Assembly: GCF_042655485.1 (NCBI RefSeq)
Contig: NZ_JBHSMC010000013.1
Location: 62,001-126,000, forward strand
Length of the DNA: 64,000 nt
Source: Lederbergia graminis
Lineage (GTDB): Bacteria > Bacillota > Bacilli > Bacillales > Bacillaceae_C
Reading direction: 5' to 3'
A program made the position numbers and the translations under genes. Shown piece by piece: positions 34,426 through 43,210 of the stretch. The notes under the pieces were generated by a model. That model did not search any database. It saw only the letters and a program-made list of their open reading frames with translations, and was not told the origin of the DNA. How positions within the stretch are numbered: position 1 is the stretch's first letter; every line of letters starts with the position of its first letter.

Positions 34426-35007
34426 AGCGGAGGAAATACACGAAGACTCCTACCATGGAAATAAAGCTTTAAAAAGTTAGCTCTGTTAAACTCTGTTGTT
34501 GATTTTCGCTTCTGTACACTCGCTTTCCGCGGGCACGGCCTCAGCTAACTTGGCAAAGAAAACCGCTTTGCCAAGTGGATCTTCGGCTCGTGCTGTTCCC
34601 GCAGGAGTCTCGTGTACATCCGCTACAATCAACTAAGTTGTTAACAACAATGAACTTTAACAGAGCCTAAAAATTAAATCTAACTTATACATGCATCGTA
34701 TAGACCTACCCTAGCACATTTCCATTCCCTGTGGTGTATTTTTGGATACATGGTTGACTGCGGGATGTACGGTAGCCGGGAGACCCCACAGTTAGAAAAG
34801 CGAAGGCGACTGTTCAGCGGCGTACGAACGGGAGACAATCCTGCCCTGAGATAAAGGAAACACGGCGAAGAATGAGCCGATGTTGACTTATCGTAGGGGA
34901 AGGATTGTCTCGTTCGCCAGCCGCTAGAAGCCTAAGCTAGACAGGCGTGTTCAGCGCCGAGGAGGCTTACGAACCGCCCGCGGAAAGCGAAGTGTATTTC
35001 CGAAGCG
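34426..35007. mobile_element. Larger GC-rich palindromic element, interrupted by a MITE copy
   Basis: The ends are imperfect inverted copies: AGCGGAGGAAATACACGAAG (34426-34445) and, inverted, CGAAGTGTATTTCCGAAGCG (34988-35007). The interior is GC-rich, with long-range complementarity (CGAACGGGAGACAATCCT at 34825 against AGGATTGTCTCGTTCG at 34901) and CCCGCGGAAAGCG near the right end. It carries no protein gene. The 34075-35080 gap holds this, the nested element and AT-rich flanks. Confidence 0.45.
34480..34667. mobile_element. MITE-like palindromic element, copy 2 (188 bp)
   Basis: It shares both ends with copy 1 at 7093 (GCTCTGTTAAACTCTGTTGT and, at the right end, AACTAAGTTGTTAACA...TTTAACAGAGCC). 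It carries an extra ~70-bp central hairpin (CTTGGCAAAG 34549 / CTTTGCCAAG 34566, with GCACGGCC / GGCTCGTGC outside) that copy 1 lacks. Flanks TAAAAAGTTA and TAAAAATTA could be an eroded target duplication. Confidence 0.65.
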
Positions 35008-35031
35008 ATATTTTCTTAAATAAATTACAAA

Positions 35032-35066
35032 AAGAAAGAGCTATCTTTTCTTGATAGCTCTTTCTT
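35032..35066 (-). terminator. Terminator of the Lpl-type importer operon
   Basis: A 14-bp stem (AAGAAAGAGCTATC and complement) with T-run on the minus strand, 15 nt after the binding-protein stop. Confidence 0.85.
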
Positions 35067-35080
35067 CATTTATATTACTA

Positions 35081-36646
35081 TTAATTATCTTCGACTAGCT
35101 TTTTATATTCATCCATTTGTTTTTGTATTTCCTTAAGCACTTTTTCATAACCTGCAGCTTCTAGTCTCTTTCTGAAGTCCTCAACTGCTTTTTCTGGGTC
35201 ACCAGCTTTACCAAAGGCAATGGATGGTACCATTTGTGAAGTTACTTGAGATAGTGCTGCGATTTCAGAGTTCACAGGTGTAGCATCAAATACGAATCTG
35301 CCATATGGGTAAGGCTTCTTAATCTTATCATATTCAGCGTATATTTCTTCCATTCCATCCCAAGTATCAACTGAAGGAATCTCGAATTTGTCTACACGTC
35401 CACCCCAGAAGTTAGTGCCAAATGAATGCTCTGTATCGTCATACCCTTCAGGTCGAACTCTTTTTCCATCTACAATTTCATATTGTACTCCTTCGATTCC
35501 ATAGTTGAACAATTGATATATTTCCTTATCATTTCGTAGAAGATCATACACCATAAGCGCTCGTTCAGGGTGTTTACTATGGGCTCCTACTGCTGTCGCA
35601 CCATGTGTAATTGTCATAGAAACTAGGTTACCACGCGTATCTGCCCATGCAAACATATCAATCTCGGAACCTGGTTGTTTCTTGTCCATTTGCGTACGTA
35701 AGCCAGAGAAAGTTTGTGTATGATGTTCGTCAGCACCAGTTTTTCCTGCCTCAAATAACGCACGTGTATCACCTTTGTAATTCAATACGTCTGTGCGCCA
35801 AAAGCCTTTATCGGCCCATTTTTTCATTAGTTTCGCGTAATCTACGAACATTTCATCAAATATTGGACTTACAACGGATGTAAAATCATCAATCGACTTA
35901 CCCCAATAAACTGGAAAAACTCCTGTCGTAATTGGAAGCTCAATTGCATCGGAATAGGCTGTTACATATCCCCATGCTGTCTGTACATTCGTTCCCTGTA
36001 CATCCCAAGGAATTACACCTGGTTTATTGTCTACAATGCCTTGAAAATATTTTTCTAACGTTTCGAAGTCCTCAATCGGCTCATTAATTCCGAATTCTTT
36101 CGCCCAATCTGTGCGATAGAACATTCCATGGTTTACCCATTGCGTAAAATCGTCTTCTGGAATCATGACAATCTTACCATCGTATTTTGTTTGATCCCAA
36201 TGTTCTTCAGGAACTTCTTTCCAAGTTTCAGGTGCAAATTTTGGGAGGAGATCAGAAATATCTTTGAATGCTCCCTTTTGTGCATTTCCCCAAGCATCTA
36301 ACCAGTCTGTAGCTGTGATAATTAAATCAATAGGTTCACCAGAAGCCAGCGTTAGATTATATTTTGTCATATAATCTGCCCATTCAATCCATTTAATTTC
36401 TAGATGTGCATTTACTTTTTCTTTTAATTTTTCATTTACTTTTTCCATTACCTTTTCCAACTGACCATTCGTTGGCTTATCCCCTAATGTCATCATCGTA
36501 ATGGTAACAAATTCAGAAGTATCAATTTCACCATCTTCATTAATGGTTGTAGTTGGCTTATTGCCTTGGGATCCACTACATGCTACAAGAATAAAAATCA
36601 ACAGCAAAATCAATAGTCTTACCATAAATTTTTTTGGCTTGAACAT
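35081..36646 (-). CDS. Oligosaccharide-binding lipoprotein (LplA/YtcQ type)
   Basis: 521 residues with lipoprotein signal ending LVACSG. The long mature domain is typical of Lpl-type family-1 binding proteins with a DUF3502-like C-terminus (IAALSQVTSQMVPSIAFG). It captures an oligosaccharide outside the cell and passes it to the two permeases transcribed before it. Like other Lpl systems there is no dedicated ATPase; a shared MsmX-type ATPase encoded elsewhere is expected. Substrate unknown; xylan or pectin fragments are plausible given the neighbourhood. Confidence 0.88.
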   Translation of the reverse strand: MFKPKKFMVRLLILLLIFILVACSGSQGNKPTTTINEDGEIDTSEFVTITMMTLGDKPTNGQLEKVMEKVNEKLKEKVNAHLEIKWIEWADYMTKYNLTLASGEPIDLIITATDWLDAWGNAQKGAFKDISDLLPKFAPETWKEVPEEHWDQTKYDGKIVMIPEDDFTQWVNHGMFYRTDWAKEFGINEPIEDFETLEKYFQGIVDNKPGVIPWDVQGTNVQTAWGYVTAYSDAIELPITTGVFPVYWGKSIDDFTSVVSPIFDEMFVDYAKLMKKWADKGFWRTDVLNYKGDTRALFEAGKTGADEHHTQTFSGLRTQMDKKQPGSEIDMFAWADTRGNLVSMTITHGATAVGAHSKHPERALMVYDLLRNDKEIYQLFNYGIEGVQYEIVDGKRVRPEGYDDTEHSFGTNFWGGRVDKFEIPSVDTWDGMEEIYAEYDKIKKPYPYGRFVFDATPVNSEIAALSQVTSQMVPSIAFGKAGDPEKAVEDFRKRLEAAGYEKVLKEIQKQMDEYKKLVEDN

Positions 36647-36715
36647 CTTATTTCCTCCCTTTTTATATGAATTTAAAACTCTATGAAATGAGGAAAGTCC
36701 TCAATCATATCAACA

Positions 36716-37618
36716 TTAACCCTTTACTGCACCAATCGTTATCCCTTTAATAAAGTATCGTTGTACAAACGGATAAAATAGAATAACTGGTCCAGTAGCT
36801 ACTATTGCAGTAGCCATCTTCATCGATTCCAATGGTATATCTTGAGGTGGCACATTAGATGCTGCAGCAGAGTTTCTAACATATTCTGCACTATTGATCA
36901 CGTTATAGAGAAACAACTGTAAAGGTCTGTATTCCATATTAGAGGAAAGGAAAAGCATTGCATGATACCATTCATTCCAATATCCTAAGGCAATGAAAAG
37001 ACCGATTGTAGCTAAAGCTGGAGTAGACATCGGTAAGATTAATTTAATAAATATCGTAAAATCTCCCGCACCATCCATCTTTGCTGATTCCGTAATCTCA
37101 TGAGGAATCGACCTAGTAAATGACTTCATCATTATGATTAGAAACGGACTTAATAATCCAGGCAATAATACAGCTAAGTAATTATCTTGTAGTTGCATAT
37201 ATTTCGTTACTAGAAGGTAAAACGGTACAAGTCCACCTGAGAAAAGTGTCGTAAAGTAAATATAAAACGATATTTTGTTGCGATACAAAAAGTCCTGGCG
37301 TTGTAATGCATAACCTGTCATTGCGACAATAAATAAACCTAATGCAGTACCAACAACTGTAAGAATCAAGGTTACTACATATGAGCCGATGACGAGTCGA
37401 GGATTTTGAAATACAAGTTCATATGCAAAAGTAGAAAATTCTTTTGGCCATAAAGAAAAGCCATAATCCATGATAGCCTTTTCTGTTGTAAAGGAAGAAG
37501 AGACTATCAGAACAAAGGGTAAGAGACAACATAATGCAAAAAGACTGATGAATCCATATCCAAAAAAGCGAACTACTACGGATGAAAAATCTATATTACG
37601 TCTAGCTGTACTTTCCAT
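36716..37618 (-). CDS. Sugar ABC transporter permease (LplC type)
   Basis: 300 residues, six membrane segments. The EAA cytoplasmic loop reads EITESAKMDGAGDFTIFIKLILP. It ends with the typical VQRYFIKGITIGAVKG. It pairs with the LplB-type permease 15 nt upstream. GGAGGA precedes the ATG. Confidence 0.92.
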   Translation of the reverse strand: MESTARRNIDFSSVVVRFFGYGFISLFALCCLLPFVLIVSSSFTTEKAIMDYGFSLWPKEFSTFAYELVFQNPRLVIGSYVVTLILTVVGTALGLFIVAMTGYALQRQDFLYRNKISFYIYFTTLFSGGLVPFYLLVTKYMQLQDNYLAVLLPGLLSPFLIIMMKSFTRSIPHEITESAKMDGAGDFTIFIKLILPMSTPALATIGLFIALGYWNEWYHAMLFLSSNMEYRPLQLFLYNVINSAEYVRNSAAASNVPPQDIPLESMKMATAIVATGPVILFYPFVQRYFIKGITIGAVKG

Positions 37619-37633
37619 AAAATGTGTCCTCCT

Positions 37634-38602
37634 TTAAAACAATGAATTTTCTGGTGAAACCTTCTTCACTATCCAGTTAGCTGTTATTACGATAATGAAT
37701 CCAAATACAGATTGATATAAGCTAACAGCACTTCCTAATGAGAAGTTGAAATTTGTCATTAATGTACGGAACACATAGGTTTCAATAATATCTGTCGTTG
37801 AATAAAGCATGGCATTATTAGCACCTACAAGGTTAAAGAACAAACCAAAATTCCCTTTTAACACTCCACCTAAGGAGAATAGTAATAGTATGATAAAAGT
37901 TGGCTTGAGCCATGGGATAATGACATATCTAATACGTTGAAATGCATTTGCTCCATCAATTTCAGCCGCCTCTATAATTTGCTTATCAAGTCCCATAATG
38001 GCAGCAAAATAAATAATCGATCCATAACCTGTTGACTGCCATAAGAAAGTAATGACAATAATGAATGGCCAAATTTCTGGGTTTGAATATGTTTGGACTG
38101 GATCTAAGCCAATCGCTTTTAAAAATGAGTTTAGGACACCATAATCGTAACTAAGGATGTTATATGCTAGAAGACCAATTAATACAGCGGAAATAAAATG
38201 TGGTAAAAACATGATGGTTTGAGATACTTTTTTGAACCACTTACTGGCGAGTTCATTAAGCAAAATTGCTACACCAATTTGTAGGCAATTCCCCAGGATA
38301 ATAAATGCCAGATTATAAGCAATCGTATTAAACGTTAGCTTCCACAGGTCTCCAGTCATTACTAAAAAGCGGAAATTTTCCAAACCAATGAAAGCACTTT
38401 TAAAAATCCCAGCAGTATAGTTAAAATCTACGAAAGCTATGTATAGGCCTGGCATCGGTAGATATGCAAACACAGCAAAAAAGATAATTGCTGGTAAACA
38501 CATAATTAGAAGGGATCGGTTTTTCTTTAATCTTATAAATATAGAATCCTTTCTTTTCTTTTCCAGAATTGTTGCTTGTGACTGTGCCGTTACACTTTTC
38601 AT
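37634..38602 (-). CDS. Sugar ABC transporter permease (LplB type)
   Basis: 322 residues, six membrane segments after a charged N-terminus. The EAA loop is EAAEIDGANAFQRIRYVIIPWL. First gene of the importer operon. Its upstream region contains cre-like sites, so carbon catabolite control is likely. Confidence 0.92.
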   Translation of the reverse strand: MKSVTAQSQATILEKKRKDSIFIRLKKNRSLLIMCLPAIIFFAVFAYLPMPGLYIAFVDFNYTAGIFKSAFIGLENFRFLVMTGDLWKLTFNTIAYNLAFIILGNCLQIGVAILLNELASKWFKKVSQTIMFLPHFISAVLIGLLAYNILSYDYGVLNSFLKAIGLDPVQTYSNPEIWPFIIVITFLWQSTGYGSIIYFAAIMGLDKQIIEAAEIDGANAFQRIRYVIIPWLKPTFIILLLFSLGGVLKGNFGLFFNLVGANNAMLYSTTDIIETYVFRTLMTNFNFSLGSAVSLYQSVFGFIIVITANWIVKKVSPENSLF

Positions 38603-38716
38603 TTAAATCCTCCCAACGTATGTTTTTTCATTCAAAGTAGCAACCAACTATTCGAACTTCAGCCATTAATAGATTCCTATCAAATTTTCAGCCTATACAA
38701 TACGTAAGAAACCCCA

Positions 38717-38730
38717 TTGAAATCGGTTGC
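38717..38730. promoter_or_regulatory. cre-like site upstream of Lpl importer
   Basis: TGAAATCGGTTGCA matches the CcpA consensus TGWAANCGNTNWCA at 13 of 14 positions, 115 bp upstream of the first permease start. Other LacI-family regulators bind similar sequences. The 448-bp gap 38603-39050 holds this, a second site and a terminator. Confidence 0.5.
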
Positions 38731-38867
38731 ATTTTTCGCAAAACTTAACTCCCTCAACCTTACACAAATAGAATTATGCGAAAAATTGAAATCAATGTTC
38801 TGAAGAAATAAAAAAATAACCTCTTCCTCTTTTTCGATAGACTATCAATGTTCCATAGTTCTCTATT

Positions 38868-38881
38868 TGAAAGCGGTTACT
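38868..38881. promoter_or_regulatory. Second cre-like site upstream of Lpl importer
   Basis: TGAAAGCGGTTACT matches the same consensus at 13 of 14 positions and shares GAAANCGGTT with the first site and with the GH30 site at 53636. Confidence 0.45.
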
Positions 38882-39000
38882 TTATTAAATTTATTATATT
38901 CCTCATACAGATCAATGTAAATAGAATTTTCGAAAGAATTTTCTGCATATTCCTACATTTTTCTACAAATCCTTCTCTTTTATCTGCTTATATTATAAAA

Positions 39001-39029
39001 AAACTGATTTCCTCTGTGGAAACCAGTTT
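39001..39029 (-). terminator. Terminator of YtrA-type operon
   Basis: AAACTGATTTCC, loop TCTGT, GGAAACCAGTTT, with a T-run on the minus strand. Confidence 0.7.
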
Positions 39030-39050
39030 TCCTATCATAACTGTTTCATA

Positions 39051-39923
39051 TTATTCCTTATCAATTAAATATTGCAATACCTCTTCTAGTGTTAATCGTT
39101 CCTGCTGATGAATCTGTATGTTATCCCTTTGAAGAACGGTTTCTAACATATGAACATTATTTGTAATAATTTCTGGTGGCTCTATTTCATAATGCAGTAC
39201 ATTGGGATGTTGTTTCACTAATTCCGAAAGATTCGAAATTCTAATTCTAGCCCAATCATGGTATATGTCGTCCTTATTAAAGGATTGGATTATTTTTCCA
39301 CTCTCCAAAACGATAATTTCATCACAAAGTTGATTGATTTCATCTATCGTATGGGTGGCCATAACAATGCTTTTGTCTCCATCTTCCATAAACTTTATTA
39401 AATCTTCTTTTATTCTTCTCCGTGATGCAATATCTACCCCAGCTGTCGGTTCATCTAATATGAGTAAATCTGGATGATGACAGAGCGCAAAAATAAATTC
39501 AATTTTTTTCTTCGTTCCCTTAGAACATTTATTGAATTTTTCTTTCACGTCAATTTTATAGCGCATAATTAGTTGTTCATACAGTGCCTCATCCCATGTA
39601 GAATACCAGCGGGAAATGAACTTTTTCATTTCTGATACCGTTAAGAATCCATACCCATCTAGAATTTCTCCTGCATAACCAACTCTTGTCTTCCAATCTG
39701 ATTTAATACTATTAACATCCTGACCAAAAAGTTCCACATGTCCAGTATCGGATTTTAATAAATTCATCCATATTCTAAATAACGTACTTTTACCTGAACC
39801 ATTTGCGCCTACTAATCCTACAATTATTCCTTGTTCCACCTGTAAATCGATGGGACCAAGTGTAAATCGTTTTAATTTCTTCGATAACCCTTTTACTTGT
39901 AAAATTGAGGTTTGCATGTTCAT
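39051..39923 (-). CDS. ABC transporter ATP-binding protein (YtrB-like)
   Basis: 290 residues with Walker A GANGSGKST and Walker B LLILDEPTAGVD. The signature is degenerate (CSKGTKKK instead of LSGGQ), as in the YtrB/EcsA-like exporter group. The C-terminal ~80 residues are a helical regulatory extension. The start overlaps the upstream GntR-gene stop by 4 nt. It energises the membrane protein two genes upstream. Confidence 0.85.
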   Translation of the reverse strand: MNMQTSILQVKGLSKKLKRFTLGPIDLQVEQGIIVGLVGANGSGKSTLFRIWMNLLKSDTGHVELFGQDVNSIKSDWKTRVGYAGEILDGYGFLTVSEMKKFISRWYSTWDEALYEQLIMRYKIDVKEKFNKCSKGTKKKIEFIFALCHHPDLLILDEPTAGVDIASRRRIKEDLIKFMEDGDKSIVMATHTIDEINQLCDEIIVLESGKIIQSFNKDDIYHDWARIRISNLSELVKQHPNVLHYEIEPPEIITNNVHMLETVLQRDNIQIHQQERLTLEEVLQYLIDKE

Positions 39924-40315
39924 CCCCCATTTTTAAATTTTTTCACCATAATATCTCTAAATATCGAATGCAATTCTTGTTCTGAAATTCCCACCTGCAT
40001 TCCTTGTTCAATAGCTTTTTCTAATCCTTCTTGCACCACTTTATGTTTCGTCTCTTCCTTCATCGTCGTTTCCATTTCTCGAACAAACGTCCCTTTTCCT
40101 TGCGCTGTTTTAATAAAGCCACTCGCTTCTAAATTTTGATATGCCCTTCTTGTCGTTATAACACTACATCCTAATTCACTAGCTAAAGCCCTGATGGAAG
40201 GAAGTGAAGATCCTGGCTTTAGTTGACCACTAGCAATCATTGTTTTAATTTGCATTTCCACTTGATGATAAATAGGTTCACGACTATCTTCAGAGATGTG
40301 GATAGGTATCTTCAT
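39920..40315 (-). CDS. GntR-family repressor (YtrA subfamily)
   Basis: 131 residues: a winged helix (LPSIRALASELGCSVITTRRAYQNLEASGFI) plus a short C-terminal helical tail, the small YtrA form without a ligand domain. It lies inside its ABC operon. B. subtilis YtrA represses its own operon and responds to cell-wall antibiotics; a palindrome upstream of the first gene fits that scheme. Confidence 0.88.
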   Translation of the reverse strand: MKIPIHISEDSREPIYHQVEMQIKTMIASGQLKPGSSLPSIRALASELGCSVITTRRAYQNLEASGFIKTAQGKGTFVREMETTMKEETKHKVVQEGLEKAIEQGMQVGISEQELHSIFRDIMVKKFKNGG

Positions 40316-40332
40316 AGGTACCCCACTCCCTT

Positions 40333-41088
40333 CTACACATAATCTCGGTTAGTTAAGCGTCTCTTTAATAATTGATGCCAGGCATAAAAACATATAATAC
40401 CAATGACTAAAGAAAGTAGACTAATATACCAACCGCCATCTTGAATAAAATCAATACTCGATTCAATAATGCCTTTTTGTACAGAAGGATAGTAGCTAAA
40501 AATTGCGATGATAAATAGAACAATGTAAATAAATGGGACAATAAATAAGTAACGACCTTTTAATCCATTTTCCAAAAATGGACTCATTCCACCAAGTGCA
40601 AGCATGAAACCAGACCATAATAAAACAAAGGCTACATACTCTCCTACACTCATAAAATCCGAAAATGTATCCGTATATATAAGTACAGCCAGTGCTGTAC
40701 CAAATAAAGCAATCAAATTAAGAGCTAAGATGACAAGCATCACAAGCGTCCTACTTAGTGCTATAACGGAGATGGAAATTGGCAATGATCGTAGAACAGC
40801 TATCCGTTTTCCATAAGGCTCTTCCACAGCTGCCTTATAGCTTAAATACGGTTTCGCCATGTATATAGCTCCAAATCCTGGAGCTACTCCAATAATGATA
40901 AAGTCCAACATGTAATGACTAATCGATTTATCATTAAATTCTATAATGAAAGCTTGTGATCCTGAAAGAATGATACCTACCATAGATCCAATAATCATGC
41001 TAAATAGAAATGTAAATACCACAGCTATCCAGTGTTGTTTAAATTCTTTTTTTGCCAACCAAATAGCATCATTTAGCAATTCACTCAC
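40333..41088 (-). CDS. ABC transporter membrane protein
   Basis: 251 residues with six hydrophobic segments (for example AVVFTFLFSMIIGSMVGIIL and YVAFVLLWSGFMLALGG). No ATPase motifs. It sits between the small export protein and the GntR/ATPase pair, and probably forms the pore of the YtrB-like ATPase. Substrate unknown. Confidence 0.8.
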   Translation of the reverse strand: MSELLNDAIWLAKKEFKQHWIAVVFTFLFSMIIGSMVGIILSGSQAFIIEFNDKSISHYMLDFIIIGVAPGFGAIYMAKPYLSYKAAVEEPYGKRIAVLRSLPISISVIALSRTLVMLVILALNLIALFGTALAVLIYTDTFSDFMSVGEYVAFVLLWSGFMLALGGMSPFLENGLKGRYLFIVPFIYIVLFIIAIFSYYPSVQKGIIESSIDFIQDGGWYISLLSLVIGIICFYAWHQLLKRRLTNRDYV

Positions 41089-41096
41089 CTCATTTA

Positions 41097-41585
41097 TTAA
41101 TCATTTGTTTGAAAGTAATTGATAATTCCTCGATCTTCTAATCCCATTAAATCGACCCCAGATAGTAACAAAACAGTGAAAACAATACTCCAAATTGTAA
41201 TACTAGCTGAAACCCATGCAAATGTTCTTTTTTTATTACCACCGAATGACATGCTTGCAATAGCAGTTAAATGACTCCCCACAAGTAGTGGCCCTAACAT
41301 TGCTAAACCTGGCAAACCATATTTTTTCCATAATTTTTCTGCACGTGCAGAGCGTTTACTCTCTTTTGTCTCTTCCCCTTTTTTACGTTTTTTCCTCCAA
41401 TTTTTAATGTGATCAATAAATAAAATGACAAGGAAAACAGTCAAAATGTTTCCTAATAACCCGATAATCATTACTGGAATTACGGAAAGACCAGCAAGAG
41501 ACGCAATTGGAATCACACCATACGCCTCAAATAGTGGGACTGCCGCAAGAATAAAAACTAAAACATATCCATAAATTGCCTTCAT
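41097..41585 (-). CDS. Small multidrug-export family protein
   Basis: 162 residues, four membrane segments with a basic cytoplasmic loop (RKKRKKGEETKESKRSARAE). PLFEAYGVIPIA and GLAMLGPLLVGSHLTAIAS match the Sm_multidrug_ex family. The ATG at 41585 follows AGGAGG by 8 nt; the frame extends upstream without a site and through the operator. First gene of the GntR-controlled operon. Confidence 0.8.
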   Translation of the reverse strand: MKAIYGYVLVFILAAVPLFEAYGVIPIASLAGLSVIPVMIIGLLGNILTVFLVILFIDHIKNWRKKRKKGEETKESKRSARAEKLWKKYGLPGLAMLGPLLVGSHLTAIASMSFGGNKKRTFAWVSASITIWSIVFTVLLLSGVDLMGLEDRGIINYFQTND

Positions 41586-41610
41586 CAACCAATTCCTCCT
41601 ATAAACCAAA

Positions 41611-41648
41611 GTGTTAAGGTGTATATATCTATATACACACCTTAACAC
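41611..41648 (-). promoter_or_regulatory. Palindromic operator, probably for the GntR/YtrA repressor
   Basis: GTGTATATATCTATATACAC (41619-41638) sits inside a longer palindrome GTGTTAAGG...CCTTAACAC, just upstream of the first gene. YtrA-type repressors bind GTGTA/TACAC palindromes, so this is the best candidate operator. Binding is not shown. Confidence 0.6.
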
Positions 41649-41688
41649 AGTTCATTTAATTTGCAAACCCTTTTTTTAAAAATTAAAT

Positions 41689-41764
41689 GGGACATGGGGT
41701 CAGGAACCTTGGACCATTTTCAAAATGTTTGAATAACGGGACAGTCGTCCTGACCCCATGTCCC
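41689..41764. repeat. Long inverted repeat
   Basis: GGGACATGGGGTCAGGA (41689-41705) and its exact complement (41748-41764) are 42 nt apart. An inner GGGACAG adds further pairing. Similar GGGACATGGGGTCAGG sequences recur in Bacillaceae genomes, as I recall, so it may be an interspersed repeat rather than a terminator. Confidence 0.5.
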
Positions 41765-41807
41765 GTGTTAGAATGAAGTTGTATAGATAATGAATGGAGG
41801 GGCTCTC

Positions 41808-42881
41808 TTGATAAGGAATCTTTTGCTTGAGCGTAATCTGCCAAATGTATTAAGTGGTATAGAAAGTTTGGAGGAGTGGGAAAAGCAAAGAGAAGTCTTG
41901 AAGGATATGTTGTGTAAATATGAATATGGATATTTCCCAGAAAAGCCAAAAGAAGTGAAGTTTGAGATTATCGAGACTGATTCACATTTCTGTGCCTCCA
42001 ATGTTGTATTACAAAAAATTAAATTGACAGTCTCCCTTCATAATGGTGATTACTCCTTCCCATTTTACTTTGCTTGTCCGAGCGCAAATGGGAAATACAA
42101 GACAATCGTTCACATAAGTTTCAGTCCACATGTTCCGGATAAATTCATGCCGTCAGAAGAACTTGCGGATAATGGATTTGCAGTAGCATCCTTTTTTTAT
42201 GAAGATGTAACTTCCGATAATGATGACTTTTCTATTGGACTTTCAGGATTACTATATCCTGATGGAAAGCGCTTAGAAGATAGTGCTGGAAAAATTTCTA
42301 TTTGGGCTTGGGCTGCGATGCGAATCATGGACTTTTTGGAAACACATGAGAAAGTCGATCTCTCTAATATCACTATTGCAGGACATTCACGATTAGGAAA
42401 AACAGCATTACTCACTGCAGCTTTTGATGAAAGATTCGCGTTTGTATTCGCTAATAACTCAGGTTGTAGTGGAGCAGCAATTAGTCGAGGAAAAGTCGGG
42501 GAAACAATAGAAAAAATTAATCTTTCATTTCCATACTGGTTCTGTAAATCTTATAAGCAATTTTCTAATAAGGAGTTTGAAATGCCTTTTGATCAACATT
42601 TTCTAATGGCACTTATTGCTCCTAGAAAGATTTATGTATCCAGTGCAGAAGATGATATGTGGGCAGATCCAACATCGGAGTTTTTATCATGTGTAGCCGC
42701 TTCTTCTGTTTATGAAAAAATTTATGCCGATAATGGGCTTGTACATGATGGCTCATTACCGGAAGCTGGAGTATCACTTCACGACGGAAATATAGGATAC
42801 CATAAACGAGCAGGAACTCACTATCTTAGTAGATATGACTGGAACCAGTTCACGGACTATGTAAAACGACATAGTAAATAA
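41808..42881 (+). CDS. CE15-like alpha/beta hydrolase (glucuronoyl esterase family)
   Basis: 357 residues. The nucleophile elbow GHSRLGKTAL (Ser194) resembles the CE15 motif GCSRxGKGA. SIWAWAAMRIMDFLE before it, SGCSGAAISRG after it, PYWFC and a late GTHYLSRYDW are all CE15-like. Such enzymes cut ester links between glucuronoxylan and lignin. There is no signal peptide, so a cytoplasmic ester substrate is possible. The TTG at 41808 is preferred (GGAGGGG 5 nt upstream); the ATG at 41790 lies before that site. Confidence 0.75.
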   Translation: MIRNLLLERNLPNVLSGIESLEEWEKQREVLKDMLCKYEYGYFPEKPKEVKFEIIETDSHFCASNVVLQKIKLTVSLHNGDYSFPFYFACPSANGKYKTIVHISFSPHVPDKFMPSEELADNGFAVASFFYEDVTSDNDDFSIGLSGLLYPDGKRLEDSAGKISIWAWAAMRIMDFLETHEKVDLSNITIAGHSRLGKTALLTAAFDERFAFVFANNSGCSGAAISRGKVGETIEKINLSFPYWFCKSYKQFSNKEFEMPFDQHFLMALIAPRKIYVSSAEDDMWADPTSEFLSCVAASSVYEKIYADNGLVHDGSLPEAGVSLHDGNIGYHKRAGTHYLSRYDWNQFTDYVKRHSK

Positions 42882-42987
42882 ATTTTCACTCTACGGTTTG
42901 TATTTTAAAATCTAATGAACTATTAAACTAAAAAACTATTTGACATCAAGATATAGGTAGTATAAAGTAAAATAAATACATTGAATA

Positions 42988-43117
42988 TGTTCTCCTAAAG
43001 GGGAGTAGCTTTTACAACAAAGTCGTCATTTCGGTGAGTTTTATGCTCCCCGGCTTTGTTGGCAACGAATTGTTGTTAGCAAGACCTTTACCCAAACGGT
43101 AAAGGTCTTTTATTTTT
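42988..43117 (+). ncRNA. yybP-ykoY manganese riboswitch
   Basis: CTCCTAAAGGGGAGTAGCT (from 42992), AAGTCGTCATTT, GCTCCCCGGCTTTG and TTAGCAAGACCTTTACC are the conserved blocks of the yybP-ykoY class, which binds Mn2+. The intrinsic terminator AAGACCTTTACC/GGTAAAGGTCTT (43081-43109) is its expression platform: Mn2+ would favour readthrough into the TerC gene. A second hairpin follows. Confidence 0.92.
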
Positions 43118-43120
43118 TTA

Positions 43121-43155
43121 AAACCTTTACCAACTCTGGTAAAGGTTTTTTTATT
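43121..43155 (+). terminator. Second hairpin with the same stem after the riboswitch
   Basis: AAACCTTTACC, loop AACTCT, GGTAAAGGTTTTTTT: almost the same stem as the riboswitch terminator 10 nt upstream. Arms of the two hairpins can pair with each other. Confidence 0.8.
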
Positions 43156-43210
43156 AGCCTCATCCGCCTTTATGAACTTTCAACACTATGAATTTTAAGG
43201 AGGAAATTAA

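Noticed and set aside
41689..41764. Terminator for the esterase or export operon
   Set aside because: The 42-nt loop and lack of a T-run make a terminator unlikely; kept as an inverted repeat.
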